A program made the translations under genes and the position numbers. Positions 28,253 through 35,659 of a DNA stretch of 38,146 nucleotides are shown piece after piece. The notes below the pieces were generated by a model, which was not told the DNA's origin, made no database searches, and saw only the letters and a program-made list of their open reading frames with translations. Source of the stretch: a virus; IMG/VR virus record IMGVR_UViG_3300028883_000022, positions 1 through 38,146 of that record; one strand, 5' to 3'. Every line of letters begins with the position of its first letter. Position 1 is the stretch's first letter.

Positions 28253-30133
28253 TTAAAAGCACAGCCGAGCCCCGACGCTCACATTGTCATCCGAAGACGC
28301 GTAATACGCAAGCACGCAGAACACGCCCGCACGCGCCGAGTCATACGCGCTACCGCCCAAGCGGAGCACCCGCCAGTCCTCGGAAAAGCCGCCTGATAAA
28401 TTGTCGTAATAGGTATAGAAATAGTCAGTGATCTTCGTCGAAGAGCTGGCCCCGACAGTGGCGGGCATAAAGCCGCGCATGGTTTGGATCAGCGTGTCCT
28501 GGTAATCATCAGACAGCGCCAGATCGCCGACGGCTTCATAGATAAGGGGTTTCAGGCTGACATCGTCAATCGTGAAGACTCCCTCGGTATCCGTTCCGCT
28601 CACGATACTTATTACAAAATCACTCGGAGACGAAGCGCTTGTGAACTCTACAATGTGAGTACCAGCAGTCAGCGGTAGCGATACGGCTTCAGCCGCAATC
28701 CCGGTTGTCAGCGTGGCGGCTCCGTCACCATCAAACGCCGTTGTAACAGCGACGGTGTAAGTCAGACGATAACGGGCACTTGGCGACATGGCGCTGTTGA
28801 AATCGCCAGATGCTTGAGTTGCCGTAGAGGTCTGGTTCGCCGTCCATGAGAACGCGAGATTGCCGCCGGAATCGTCCAGGTCGCCGGTGACATCCCAATT
28901 CGCATGGGTGGCGAAATCCGTTTCGGTAAGGACTTCCGTTCCCAGGATGTCGCCATCGTCCGCATATTCCGTCTCTTTGTTATGAACATATAAACGGCTG
29001 AAGGCACCGATCTCGTTATTGTAGACCACAGCACCGTCAATGAAATTCCAGGTATTGCCAAACAGGTTCTCAATCCCCCTGTATGTCATGTAGTCCTGAT
29101 ACGCCGCTTGTGATGTATCAATAGCTGATATGTTCAACTCGGCAGCGCGGTCGGTGGCGTTAGTGGCATTGCCGTCACCATTCGAGTAACCGCATGCCCC
29201 GATGTATTTCCCATTGCCCTGGTTCGCGGCTTCCCACGCGCCATTCGTAAACATGGTCCGGCCATTTCCGATCATGTCCTGACTGTTGAAGTCAGCATAT
29301 TCTACCAGGTAGAGTAGCTGGACAGCGCTCATCAGATCATAGTCCATGATGCGCCAGCCTGCTCCACGGGCAGAGGCGGCTGCACGAAACTCAGCACGGG
29401 TTTCATTTGTCTTGGGATACTCACCGGAGATCGAACAAAGCACATCTCCGGCAGCATACATATTTGTTTCAATATCAGCGTCACCCACCATTGCGCTGGC
29501 TGTATCGTCATACAGGCTGCCCTCGTAGGCACCGACATAACGGTAATCGACCTCATCGCCATCCTTGATGAACGCGGGGTGGACGGTAAACCCCTCAACG
29601 GGGCTGGCCGCTATATCCCAGGTGTGAGTATTGCTGGCGTAGCTGTAGCGATACCAGAACTTGGGGATTTGAACCATAACCTGACCATGACTCTGATCGT
29701 CTATGGTCGCATCCTCACCAGTGTCTTTTTTGGTTGAGTCAGTTGGATCAAGGAAATACAGCACATTTCCGGAGTCATCCAGGACACAGCGCTTCATGCC
29801 TTCCTGAACGGGCATGTACGCGGACGGCGATTCGCCCGTGTCCTGTCCGGCCAATGCTCCGGTGCGGGAATAGGCGTCAGTGGACTCGTTCCATGAAACG
29901 CCGTAATAGGGGGCGGCACTGATCCCACCATTTACAATCAGGTTTTTCACGTTCGTCAGGCTGTAATTACCAAAATCCAGATCGGCAGCCACCTGCAGGT
30001 CCACTGCAATAGCCGCCCGCGGCGAATCAAACACCGCATTGATGATGGATTCCGTGGAGCGGTGGACCGCACTGAATGCCACGTCCCCGGTGAGGACCTT
30101 GTTCAGGATCTGCTCGGTGTCATAGTGGCTCAT
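28253..30133 (-). CDS. DGR target: C-type-lectin (FGE-like) variable adhesin (626 aa)
   Basis: The ATG at 30133 follows GGAGG by seven bases. Residues 1-40 form a two-unit helical module (DTEQILNKVL and STESIINAVF) shared with the LamG adhesin. About 90-370 is the first part of a formylglycine-enzyme-like C-type lectin fold (MVQIPKFWYRY, RGIENLFGNTWNFIDG). An apparent beta-sandwich insertion follows (about 400-530, with SARYRLTYTVAVT and FTIDDVSLKP). The fold resumes (550-626) and ends WRVLRLGG and the VR. Such targets are cell-surface-binding proteins whose VR residues line the ligand site. Expected on the virion, recognising the host. Confidence 0.93.
   Translation of the reverse strand: MSHYDTEQILNKVLTGDVAFSAVHRSTESIINAVFDSPRAAIAVDLQVAADLDFGNYSLTNVKNLIVNGGISAAPYYGVSWNESTDAYSRTGALAGQDTGESPSAYMPVQEGMKRCVLDDSGNVLYFLDPTDSTKKDTGEDATIDDQSHGQVMVQIPKFWYRYSYASNTHTWDIAASPVEGFTVHPAFIKDGDEVDYRYVGAYEGSLYDDTASAMVGDADIETNMYAAGDVLCSISGEYPKTNETRAEFRAAASARGAGWRIMDYDLMSAVQLLYLVEYADFNSQDMIGNGRTMFTNGAWEAANQGNGKYIGACGYSNGDGNATNATDRAAELNISAIDTSQAAYQDYMTYRGIENLFGNTWNFIDGAVVYNNEIGAFSRLYVHNKETEYADDGDILGTEVLTETDFATHANWDVTGDLDDSGGNLAFSWTANQTSTATQASGDFNSAMSPSARYRLTYTVAVTTAFDGDGAATLTTGIAAEAVSLPLTAGTHIVEFTSASSPSDFVISIVSGTDTEGVFTIDDVSLKPLIYEAVGDLALSDDYQDTLIQTMRGFMPATVGASSSTKITDYFYTYYDNLSGGFSEDWRVLRLGGSAYDSARAGVFCVLAYYASSDDNVSVGARLCF
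28257..28372 (-). repeat. DGR variable repeat (VR)
   Basis: The last 39 codons (588-626) of the C-type-lectin-like gene. Sixteen residues differ from the translated TR: 588, 591, 594, 595, 597, 598, 599, 601, 606, 608, 610, 611, 615, 619, 620 and 623. The unchanged scaffold residues (AGVF, SS, DNV, GA, LC) match the lectin-fold ends of other DGR targets. Only five bases at the 3' end (TGCTT) remain identical past the last variable base, so the homing signal is short or lies elsewhere. Confidence 0.95.
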
Positions 30134-30135
30134 AT

Positions 30136-32364
30136 TCAATCCTCCAGGAATCCACCGTCCACGTCCGGGACGGTTTCGCTCTCGTTTTCAGTTCCGTCAT
30201 CAATTTCCCAGGTAAAGACCGGGACCTTGCTGCAGCGACAGTTATGATCCCAGGGCGGATCGTGGTGACGCCAGAAGTCATCGTCCTTGGCCCGGGTGAT
30301 CCCATGCAAAGCGGCATGGCGGTCTCGCACCCGGTCGTCAAGAATCGCCAGATAGCGGTAGCCCCAGATCGTGTTGGCCACGTCGGGATCATCGAACAGG
30401 TCGTTCTCCGCGTCCCGGAAAGACCGCATCATGGCATTCTGAAAGATCAGGCGGCTGCGCTCCGTCATCGCGCCACCCACCACCCAGTTGGCCTTTTGCG
30501 CATCGATGGCGGCGTCGAACTCGGACCAGGTCCAGCCCTCTTCCAGGCTGAGGCCGATCTGATCGAATACCTTCTCGATGTCCTGCTGGGTCATCCCCGA
30601 GACGGTGAAATACCGATCCGTGTAACGCTCGACCAGATCGTCAAATTGCTCCCGCGTGACAGGCACCAGACTTTTGAATGCGTCGAATGCTTCTTCCGGC
30701 GTGCCAAACCGCAGCGGTGGCATATCGTCGGCAAAGATCTTGACCTCGCCGGAGAGTTTGTGGGCCGTGTACATGCCAGCGAACCAGGACCAGATCCCGG
30801 CGGACAGCAGCGCCTTTTTCAAAGCGCCTACGTTTGCTCGGAAGCCGGGCAAAGACTCAAAGGCCTCCCCCTCGCTCAGCTTCTTCCGGATCTGCGCCGC
30901 AGCACTCTCGAATGCTTCGTCAAATACGGCGGCCTGCTCGCGCTGGATCCGGTCAACGAGCTTTTCCACAGCCTTCACCGCGGACAGCTGCTGTTTGTCC
31001 TTCGCGGGGGTCTCGTCAAATCGTTTCACGGGTTTGGACGGCTCACTGAAACTGGTGGCGCGGTTGTCAATGCCGCCAGCGGCGGCGGCCTCAACAGGCG
31101 TCAGGACGGTTTCGCCGTCGCGAGCCATGGGGATGTTCAGCTTTTTGTGCATCCATGAAGCCGGGATCTCCATGTTCCGAGTCAGCACATCCAGGTTCTG
31201 CATGATCACCACCATGTTTGGATCCGCGGCAAACACCAGCTGCGGGTATTCGTCCACCTGGTAGTTGAAATCCACCAGCCGGCGGATCAGCTGCTCGTTG
31301 ATGCAGGCGGCCAGCTGGCGGGCGTCGAAAGCCGTGTAATCTTCCAATGTGCTTAGGTGGGCCGTGCCCAGGGCATAGCTGCCCTGCCCGCGTTTGCCTT
31401 CCTCGGCGCTCAGGGTCTGCCCCACGATCTCCTTCGAGATCTCCTTGTTGCAGCGCTCGATGAAGTTGTCGTACTTCACATCACCGTTCCGGACCGCCTC
31501 CAGGAACTTTATATCGAAGCCTTCGGGAATCCGGATCCCGCTCTCGGCCTGCAGGGCCAGCAGTAGATCTTCAATGGCTGATTTGTCAGCCGGTGACGCA
31601 TTCCGCGGCGTGTTGGCCACAGCGGTGGGCATCCCGAACTTCTCGGCGTAAATCGCCCAGAACTGGCTGATGTTCTTTTTCAGCCATGCCCAGAATGCGA
31701 CCTTGGAAAGCGTCGGGTCGCCGTAGGGATTGTCGTCGTCGTCACCGTAAACGTAATGGATGAACTTGGAGCGTTGCAGCCGCTGGGCATTGCCCAGGGA
31801 GTATCGGTTCTCGGCGTACAAGATGCCGTCCGGTTTCAGCGCACCAAACTCGTCACAGTCGAAATGGTAATCCTGGACGGACTTGCGGCGCAGAGCCTTG
31901 ATCCCAACCATGCCATTGTATTTTCCGCCCTCGATATACTTCCAGACGATCTCTTCCAGCGCGAATCCGTAACCGATGGCCGTAAGCAATCCGCTCAGGT
32001 CCTGCTCGAATGCGCCTTCCATGTTGTCCAGCGCCCAGGACACAAATTCCGCGATCTTGCGATCCTTGAGCCTGTCACCGGCCGGCTGAATGACCCAGCC
32101 CCGGGCCAGCAATCGCTGCCGGCGGGTACGCAGCTGGCTGGATACATGGGTGTCCCTGCGGATTTTGTCCAGGTAGGCCATTCCCTTGCGCTTGATGAGC
32201 GTGTCGGGGTTCGTGTCCCCGATGGAATACTTGCTGAGCCGATCCACACCCGTCCGGCCGTATTCACTCAAATCCGGTTCTTTCTTTTTTTCGGCAAAGC
32301 TGCGATGAGTCTGCATTTCAAGAGATTTATGAACCGGGGCATTCATGGGATGAGGCAGTGTCAT
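30136..32364 (-). CDS. Portal protein fused to MuF-type head protein (742 aa)
   Basis: The N-terminal ~470 residues follow the Mu gp29-like (DUF935) portal pattern: VSSQLRTRRQRLLARGWVI, YGFALEEIVWKYIEGGKYN, and AIYAEKFGMPTAVANTPRNA. The C-terminal part (about 600-725) is a Phage Mu protein F-like domain with WTWSEFDAAIDAQKANWVVG and the hallmark DRVRDRHAALHG ... PPWDHNCRC. In most phages portal and MuF are separate; here they form one polypeptide, with a linker (about 470-530). The portal dodecamer is the DNA channel; MuF proteins are minor head proteins that enter with the DNA. Starts in a TGATG overlap with the terminase gene. Confidence 0.9.
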   Translation of the reverse strand: MTLPHPMNAPVHKSLEMQTHRSFAEKKKEPDLSEYGRTGVDRLSKYSIGDTNPDTLIKRKGMAYLDKIRRDTHVSSQLRTRRQRLLARGWVIQPAGDRLKDRKIAEFVSWALDNMEGAFEQDLSGLLTAIGYGFALEEIVWKYIEGGKYNGMVGIKALRRKSVQDYHFDCDEFGALKPDGILYAENRYSLGNAQRLQRSKFIHYVYGDDDDNPYGDPTLSKVAFWAWLKKNISQFWAIYAEKFGMPTAVANTPRNASPADKSAIEDLLLALQAESGIRIPEGFDIKFLEAVRNGDVKYDNFIERCNKEISKEIVGQTLSAEEGKRGQGSYALGTAHLSTLEDYTAFDARQLAACINEQLIRRLVDFNYQVDEYPQLVFAADPNMVVIMQNLDVLTRNMEIPASWMHKKLNIPMARDGETVLTPVEAAAAGGIDNRATSFSEPSKPVKRFDETPAKDKQQLSAVKAVEKLVDRIQREQAAVFDEAFESAAAQIRKKLSEGEAFESLPGFRANVGALKKALLSAGIWSWFAGMYTAHKLSGEVKIFADDMPPLRFGTPEEAFDAFKSLVPVTREQFDDLVERYTDRYFTVSGMTQQDIEKVFDQIGLSLEEGWTWSEFDAAIDAQKANWVVGGAMTERSRLIFQNAMMRSFRDAENDLFDDPDVANTIWGYRYLAILDDRVRDRHAALHGITRAKDDDFWRHHDPPWDHNCRCSKVPVFTWEIDDGTENESETVPDVDGGFLED

Positions 32365-33950
32365 CAAAACCTCTCGATGCTCAATTCTGAATGAAGATTG
32401 GCCTGCAGCTCGGTGGCAATCGATCGACGCGGCGTCTGGATCTGCCGGCGGCCGGTGGTGGCGATATCGCTGAGATCGATCTGGGCAACGGCCCGGTCGT
32501 GGGCACAGCCGGCAGCCATGGCCAGGCTGTCGAAATCATCATCGCCGATCTCTTTCTTGATGTATCCCAGGCTGGGGTAGCGGGCACCGGTTTTCTCGAT
32601 GCGCACATTCAACAGGTTCTGGATCAAGTGGTGAACGGCCATGGCGTGGGGATGGGTCTCCTGCCGATCGAAATACGGCAGCAGGATTTTGCCGGCCTCG
32701 AACTTGTTCCGCAGGTTGCTGGCCCAGTCCCATTTGTTCAGGCCGGTATTCCAGCGCGGCGCAAAATCCCAGTGATTCCAGTTTGACTGGCTATTTTCAG
32801 GGAACTGCTGCCGGTCTGTTCGGATCAGGTGCCGTTCATAGAGCATATCGTTGATATCGGCAATCAGATCCGGCTTCAGCGCGTCGCCGTAGCCTTCGCC
32901 GGCTCCGTAAAACTCCCAAAGATCCACAAACTCGCGCTTGACCTGGTTGGTGTCCGCCGTCGGTTTCCAGCGTTTGCCTCCCAGCCACATGATGGTCTCG
33001 CCGATCTGCTCGATAAACTGGGCGGAATAGTGCGAGCTCCCTTTTTTCTCGCCGGAATGCCCCATGTCCAGACCGGCGAACACCTGCCCCTGGGGCCGAT
33101 ACTGTTCACCCGGTAAATATTCGACACCCTGCCAGCCGATTCGCAGCGCCTGCTGTTGGCTGGCCATGATGTCGGGCTTCAGGATGAAATTCTTGGCTTC
33201 GGTAAATTGCAGCAGGTAGATGCGCTCCCATTCGTCACGGGAAAGACTCTGCTTGATGTCCGCGATATATTCCGGGCTGTAGTACCCCAGCTCGAGACCC
33301 ACGTAGACGTCCAGGTCCGCCAGGTTGTGGTAGCTGGGATCCTCGTAGATCTGGAAGATGTTGCCGCGGCCGGCCTGAATGGTGCCCGTCACGCGAATGC
33401 GGGTTGGCTTGCCGTTTCGGTTTGCGCCAGCGCCGCGATGCAGGATCCGGTGACGCCAGATGTCCAGGTCCATGTCATCGAATTCCTCGCCACGCAGGAT
33501 GGTGGCGTTTTCGCCTTCGAAATTGGAGCTCATTCCAAATGACTTGGCGTTGGACCGGTTCCAGAATTCGTAGCTGGTGGTGGAGAGCTGGCGCTTACCC
33601 TTCTTGGTCGCGATCCATGCGCTCAGGATCTGGGATGATTCGATGGCGTCCGTCTGGTAGCGTAGTGAGTTGATGGCCTGGTCGTATTTGGGCGCCCAGA
33701 TCCGGTAGTCCTCGAAGGGAGTCGTGGCGGTCTCGTAAAGTCCGGCCATTTCCACTTCCACGGTTTTTCCAAAGCGCGGCGGCGCCAGATCCAGAATTTT
33801 CGAATGCTCGAGGATCTCGCGAATGTTCACCATCTGGGTCGGGCGGGGTGTGAAATCACAAACATCCTTGAGCCACAGCAGCGGATCCGCGGCATAGCGC
33901 ATGACCGCCTGCTCGGCCTGATTGCGGACGCGGATCTGCGAGGCCTTCAT
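32364..33950 (-). CDS. terL: Terminase large subunit (528 aa)
   Basis: ATPase domain with Walker A variant LDLAPPRFGKT (about 53-63), Walker B around ILRGEEFDDMD (151-161) and coupling motif RVTGTIQAG (about 186-194). The nuclease domain begins QVFAGLDMGHSG (D295) and has a late acidic motif DDDFDSLAMA. The ATG at 33950 has GGGAAG seven bases upstream. The frame also extends upstream to a TTG at 34004 through a signal-peptide-like stretch (VFRIIILVALLLGSF), which is implausible for a cytoplasmic motor. It packages DNA into the prohead with the small subunit. Confidence 0.9.
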   Translation of the reverse strand: MKASQIRVRNQAEQAVMRYAADPLLWLKDVCDFTPRPTQMVNIREILEHSKILDLAPPRFGKTVEVEMAGLYETATTPFEDYRIWAPKYDQAINSLRYQTDAIESSQILSAWIATKKGKRQLSTTSYEFWNRSNAKSFGMSSNFEGENATILRGEEFDDMDLDIWRHRILHRGAGANRNGKPTRIRVTGTIQAGRGNIFQIYEDPSYHNLADLDVYVGLELGYYSPEYIADIKQSLSRDEWERIYLLQFTEAKNFILKPDIMASQQQALRIGWQGVEYLPGEQYRPQGQVFAGLDMGHSGEKKGSSHYSAQFIEQIGETIMWLGGKRWKPTADTNQVKREFVDLWEFYGAGEGYGDALKPDLIADINDMLYERHLIRTDRQQFPENSQSNWNHWDFAPRWNTGLNKWDWASNLRNKFEAGKILLPYFDRQETHPHAMAVHHLIQNLLNVRIEKTGARYPSLGYIKKEIGDDDFDSLAMAAGCAHDRAVAQIDLSDIATTGRRQIQTPRRSIATELQANLHSELSIERF

Positions 33951-34000
33951 CGGGAAGCTTCCCAGCAGAAGCGCGACCAGGATGATAATGCGAAACACAA

Positions 34001-34858
34001 TCAATTCTCCCTTTCCCCGGACGGATCGCTGTCGTCGTCCCGGTTCTTCGAGGCATTGCGAATCGCGTCCTGGACGGCCTTCGTGTTTTCTGCCATTTCC
34101 TGCCGGACTTCGTCCAGTGTGCTCTTATTGGCCTGCAGGTTGCCCTGGAGCGCGTCGGTCTCGTCCTGGGATTTCGGCGTCATTTCCTGCGACTCGGCAT
34201 CGAAGCCCAACGTCTTGACCAGCTCGCGAGCTTCTTTCAGCAGCGGATTCGACCGATAACGCTCTTCCTCGATGTTGCCGCGGCGGATTTTCTCCACCAC
34301 GCTGACACCGTCGGAGAAGACGCTGTTGACAACCATCTCGAACATCATGTACATCCGCGCCTGGCTGAGGGCGGCGATCTCCTGGAGGGATTTGGGGTCG
34401 CTGTTCTTGTAGGCCGCGATGAAATTCACCATGGCTTCGACATAGCGCGGGCAGTAATCGAAGGCTTTGGCCTCACAATCATCACGAATCGGGCAGTTGT
34501 CGCAGGCGGCATAGTGGCCGGCAAGGGCGGGAGCGACCAGGTGAGCGTGCTTTGAATAGCGGCCGTGCTTGAAGTTGTTCATGGAGGAGCGCCGGCGGGC
34601 TTCTTCAGAATTTCGCTTTCCGCGATGGCCATCCAGGTTCTGAGCACAACGAGCTTTCCCTTCGGGTGTTCTGGGGCCGGTTCGCTTCGTATTCAGCAGA
34701 TTTTTGAACCCTATGGAAATTTTCGGAACCAATTTTCCGCATTTCGGGCATTCCGCGACGAACTCGCCGTCCTCATTCTCCGTGTACTGGTCCGTCACGA
34801 AATGCGTTTTGCACGGCAGCGGGCAGTAGAAGTCGGTGGAGAAATCAAGTTCAGGCAT
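34001..34858 (-). CDS. terS: Terminase small subunit (285 aa)
   Basis: First late gene. Near the N-terminus is a likely zinc site (C12, C16, C37, C40) followed by GPRTPEGKARCAQNLDGHRG and SMNNFKHGRY, a basic DNA-binding segment common in small terminases. A second Cys set (CDNCPIRDDCEAK, with C135) follows. The C-terminal half is helical, with NPLLKEARELVKTLGFDAES like the end of P27-family small subunits, then a charged tail. It should recognise the packaging site, possibly in the adjacent non-coding region with 10-bp repeats. Confidence 0.8.
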   Translation of the reverse strand: MPELDFSTDFYCPLPCKTHFVTDQYTENEDGEFVAECPKCGKLVPKISIGFKNLLNTKRTGPRTPEGKARCAQNLDGHRGKRNSEEARRRSSMNNFKHGRYSKHAHLVAPALAGHYAACDNCPIRDDCEAKAFDYCPRYVEAMVNFIAAYKNSDPKSLQEIAALSQARMYMMFEMVVNSVFSDGVSVVEKIRRGNIEEERYRSNPLLKEARELVKTLGFDAESQEMTPKSQDETDALQGNLQANKSTLDEVRQEMAENTKAVQDAIRNASKNRDDDSDPSGEREN

Positions 34859-34920
34859 GGTTCCGTATCCTCATGCCTCATTCTATGGCTAAGTAGTTGA
34901 AAAACGTAGAGTTCTATAAT

Positions 34921-34957
34921 AGCTCATAATAGCTCATAATAGCTCATAATAGCTCAT
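34921..34957. repeat. 10-bp tandem repeats, 3.7 copies of AGCTCATAAT
   Basis: Three perfect copies (34921-34950), a partial fourth (AGCTCAT) and the end of a preceding unit (ATAAT, 34916-34920). The period of one helical turn places all copies on one face of the DNA, as for iterated protein sites. They lie 63 bp upstream of the small terminase gene, so terminase binding or late transcription control is plausible. Confidence 0.9.
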
Positions 34958-35093
34958 GCTGGCACTTTCGACCGCCGACGATTCCGAAAATCGCTTGAAA
35001 ATCGGGGCCAACGATTTGGGCTAAGAGGCTTAAAATGTGAGTTCTGTGGAAATTTCAGGGGGTGAGAGAATAGACCTGTACAGGCAAAGACTC

Positions 35094-35148
35094 AAAGCCC
35101 CCGGCCTGTTCCTAATTGTAGATTGAAGAAGGAACAGACAGGGGGTTT
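35094..35148. other. Large imperfect inverted repeat
   Basis: Arms 35094-35112 (AAAGCCCCCGGCCTGTTCC) and 35131-35148 (GGAACAGACAGGGGGTTT) pair over about 16 of 18 positions around an 18-nt loop. In minus-strand RNA the stem is GC-rich and followed by only CTTTG, so it may be a weak terminator for the early operon. It could also be a site recognised during DNA packaging. Confidence 0.6.
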
Positions 35149-35344
35149 AGAGCATGTTAATGGACTGCAAACCCTTATTTCTCGTTGGATGTAAAGGGAA
35201 CGGTTCTCTTTATGCCTCTTTAAGGAACAATTATCCGGGTCCGCTGAAAACCGATTTTCGGGTTCTTCTGTGCCCAGTGGCTGAGGCAGGGGTTTTCCGG
35301 GGCACTATTCGAACACAACTAACGTTTAAGGGTCGTAAGGTGTT

Positions 35345-35350
35345 ATTATA
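35345..35350 (-). promoter_or_regulatory. Candidate -10 element (TATAAT)
   Basis: A perfect TATAAT on the minus strand, just after the last early gene and about 490 bp before the small terminase start. No good -35 hexamer lies 16-18 bp upstream, so if used it would need an activator, as for many late promoters. Weak evidence. Confidence 0.25.
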
Positions 35351-35377
35351 CTTATACTTAGGTGCTTTTCTGGCTTT

Positions 35378-35656
35378 TTAGAACCTGGATGTAAGCGGAC
35401 GCGCCAGAAGGGCGCAGCGAACGTAATCCGTGTCGGCCTGGAAGTGGGTGATGGAAACAGTCATACCTTTAACCGTAACCGTCTCGAGCTGTTTGTTGTT
35501 TACCGCTATGGCGGGGCCGATAACATAGTCCTCACGAATTTCAGCTATCAGTTTCGAGGCAGCTCTCTCGCCGATAACAATGTGATTCGGGACGTGGTTT
35601 GTCATCGCGATGAATGCCTGGCGCTCTTCCTCAATCTTGTCAATCACTAGTCTCAT
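35378..35656 (-). CDS. Hypothetical protein at the end of the early operon (92 aa)
   Basis: The ATG at 35656 has AAGG six bases upstream, just after the recombinase stop. Mixed alpha/beta composition: VPNHIVIGERAASKLIAEI, IGPAIAVNNKQLETVTV and a conserved-looking ITHFQADTDYVRCALLA. Small phage proteins with this pattern occur without known function. Last gene before the non-coding region. Confidence 0.7.
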   Translation of the reverse strand: MRLVIDKIEEERQAFIAMTNHVPNHIVIGERAASKLIAEIREDYVIGPAIAVNNKQLETVTVKGMTVSITHFQADTDYVRCALLARPLTSRF

Positions 35657-35659
35657 CAC

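Larger units (their letters stand above)
34859..35377. other. 520-bp non-coding region between early and late operons
   Basis: I see no convincing gene here; the only ORF of note is a 75-codon plus-strand frame (35154-35381) with poor composition and no ribosome-binding site. The region contains the 10-bp tandem repeats (34921-34957), a 10-bp palindrome CCTGTACAGG at 35075-35084, a large stem-loop (35094-35148) and a TATAAT on the minus strand. It is the most likely place for the late promoter and the packaging site. Confidence 0.7.

Noticed and set aside
30244-31158. Plus-strand open frame of 304 codons opposite portal-MuF
   Set aside because: Antisense shadow; the minus strand has clear portal and MuF motifs.
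35154-35381. Plus-strand ORF of 75 codons
   Set aside because: No ribosome-binding site, composition unlike the other genes, and it covers the stop of the early operon; the region looks regulatory.
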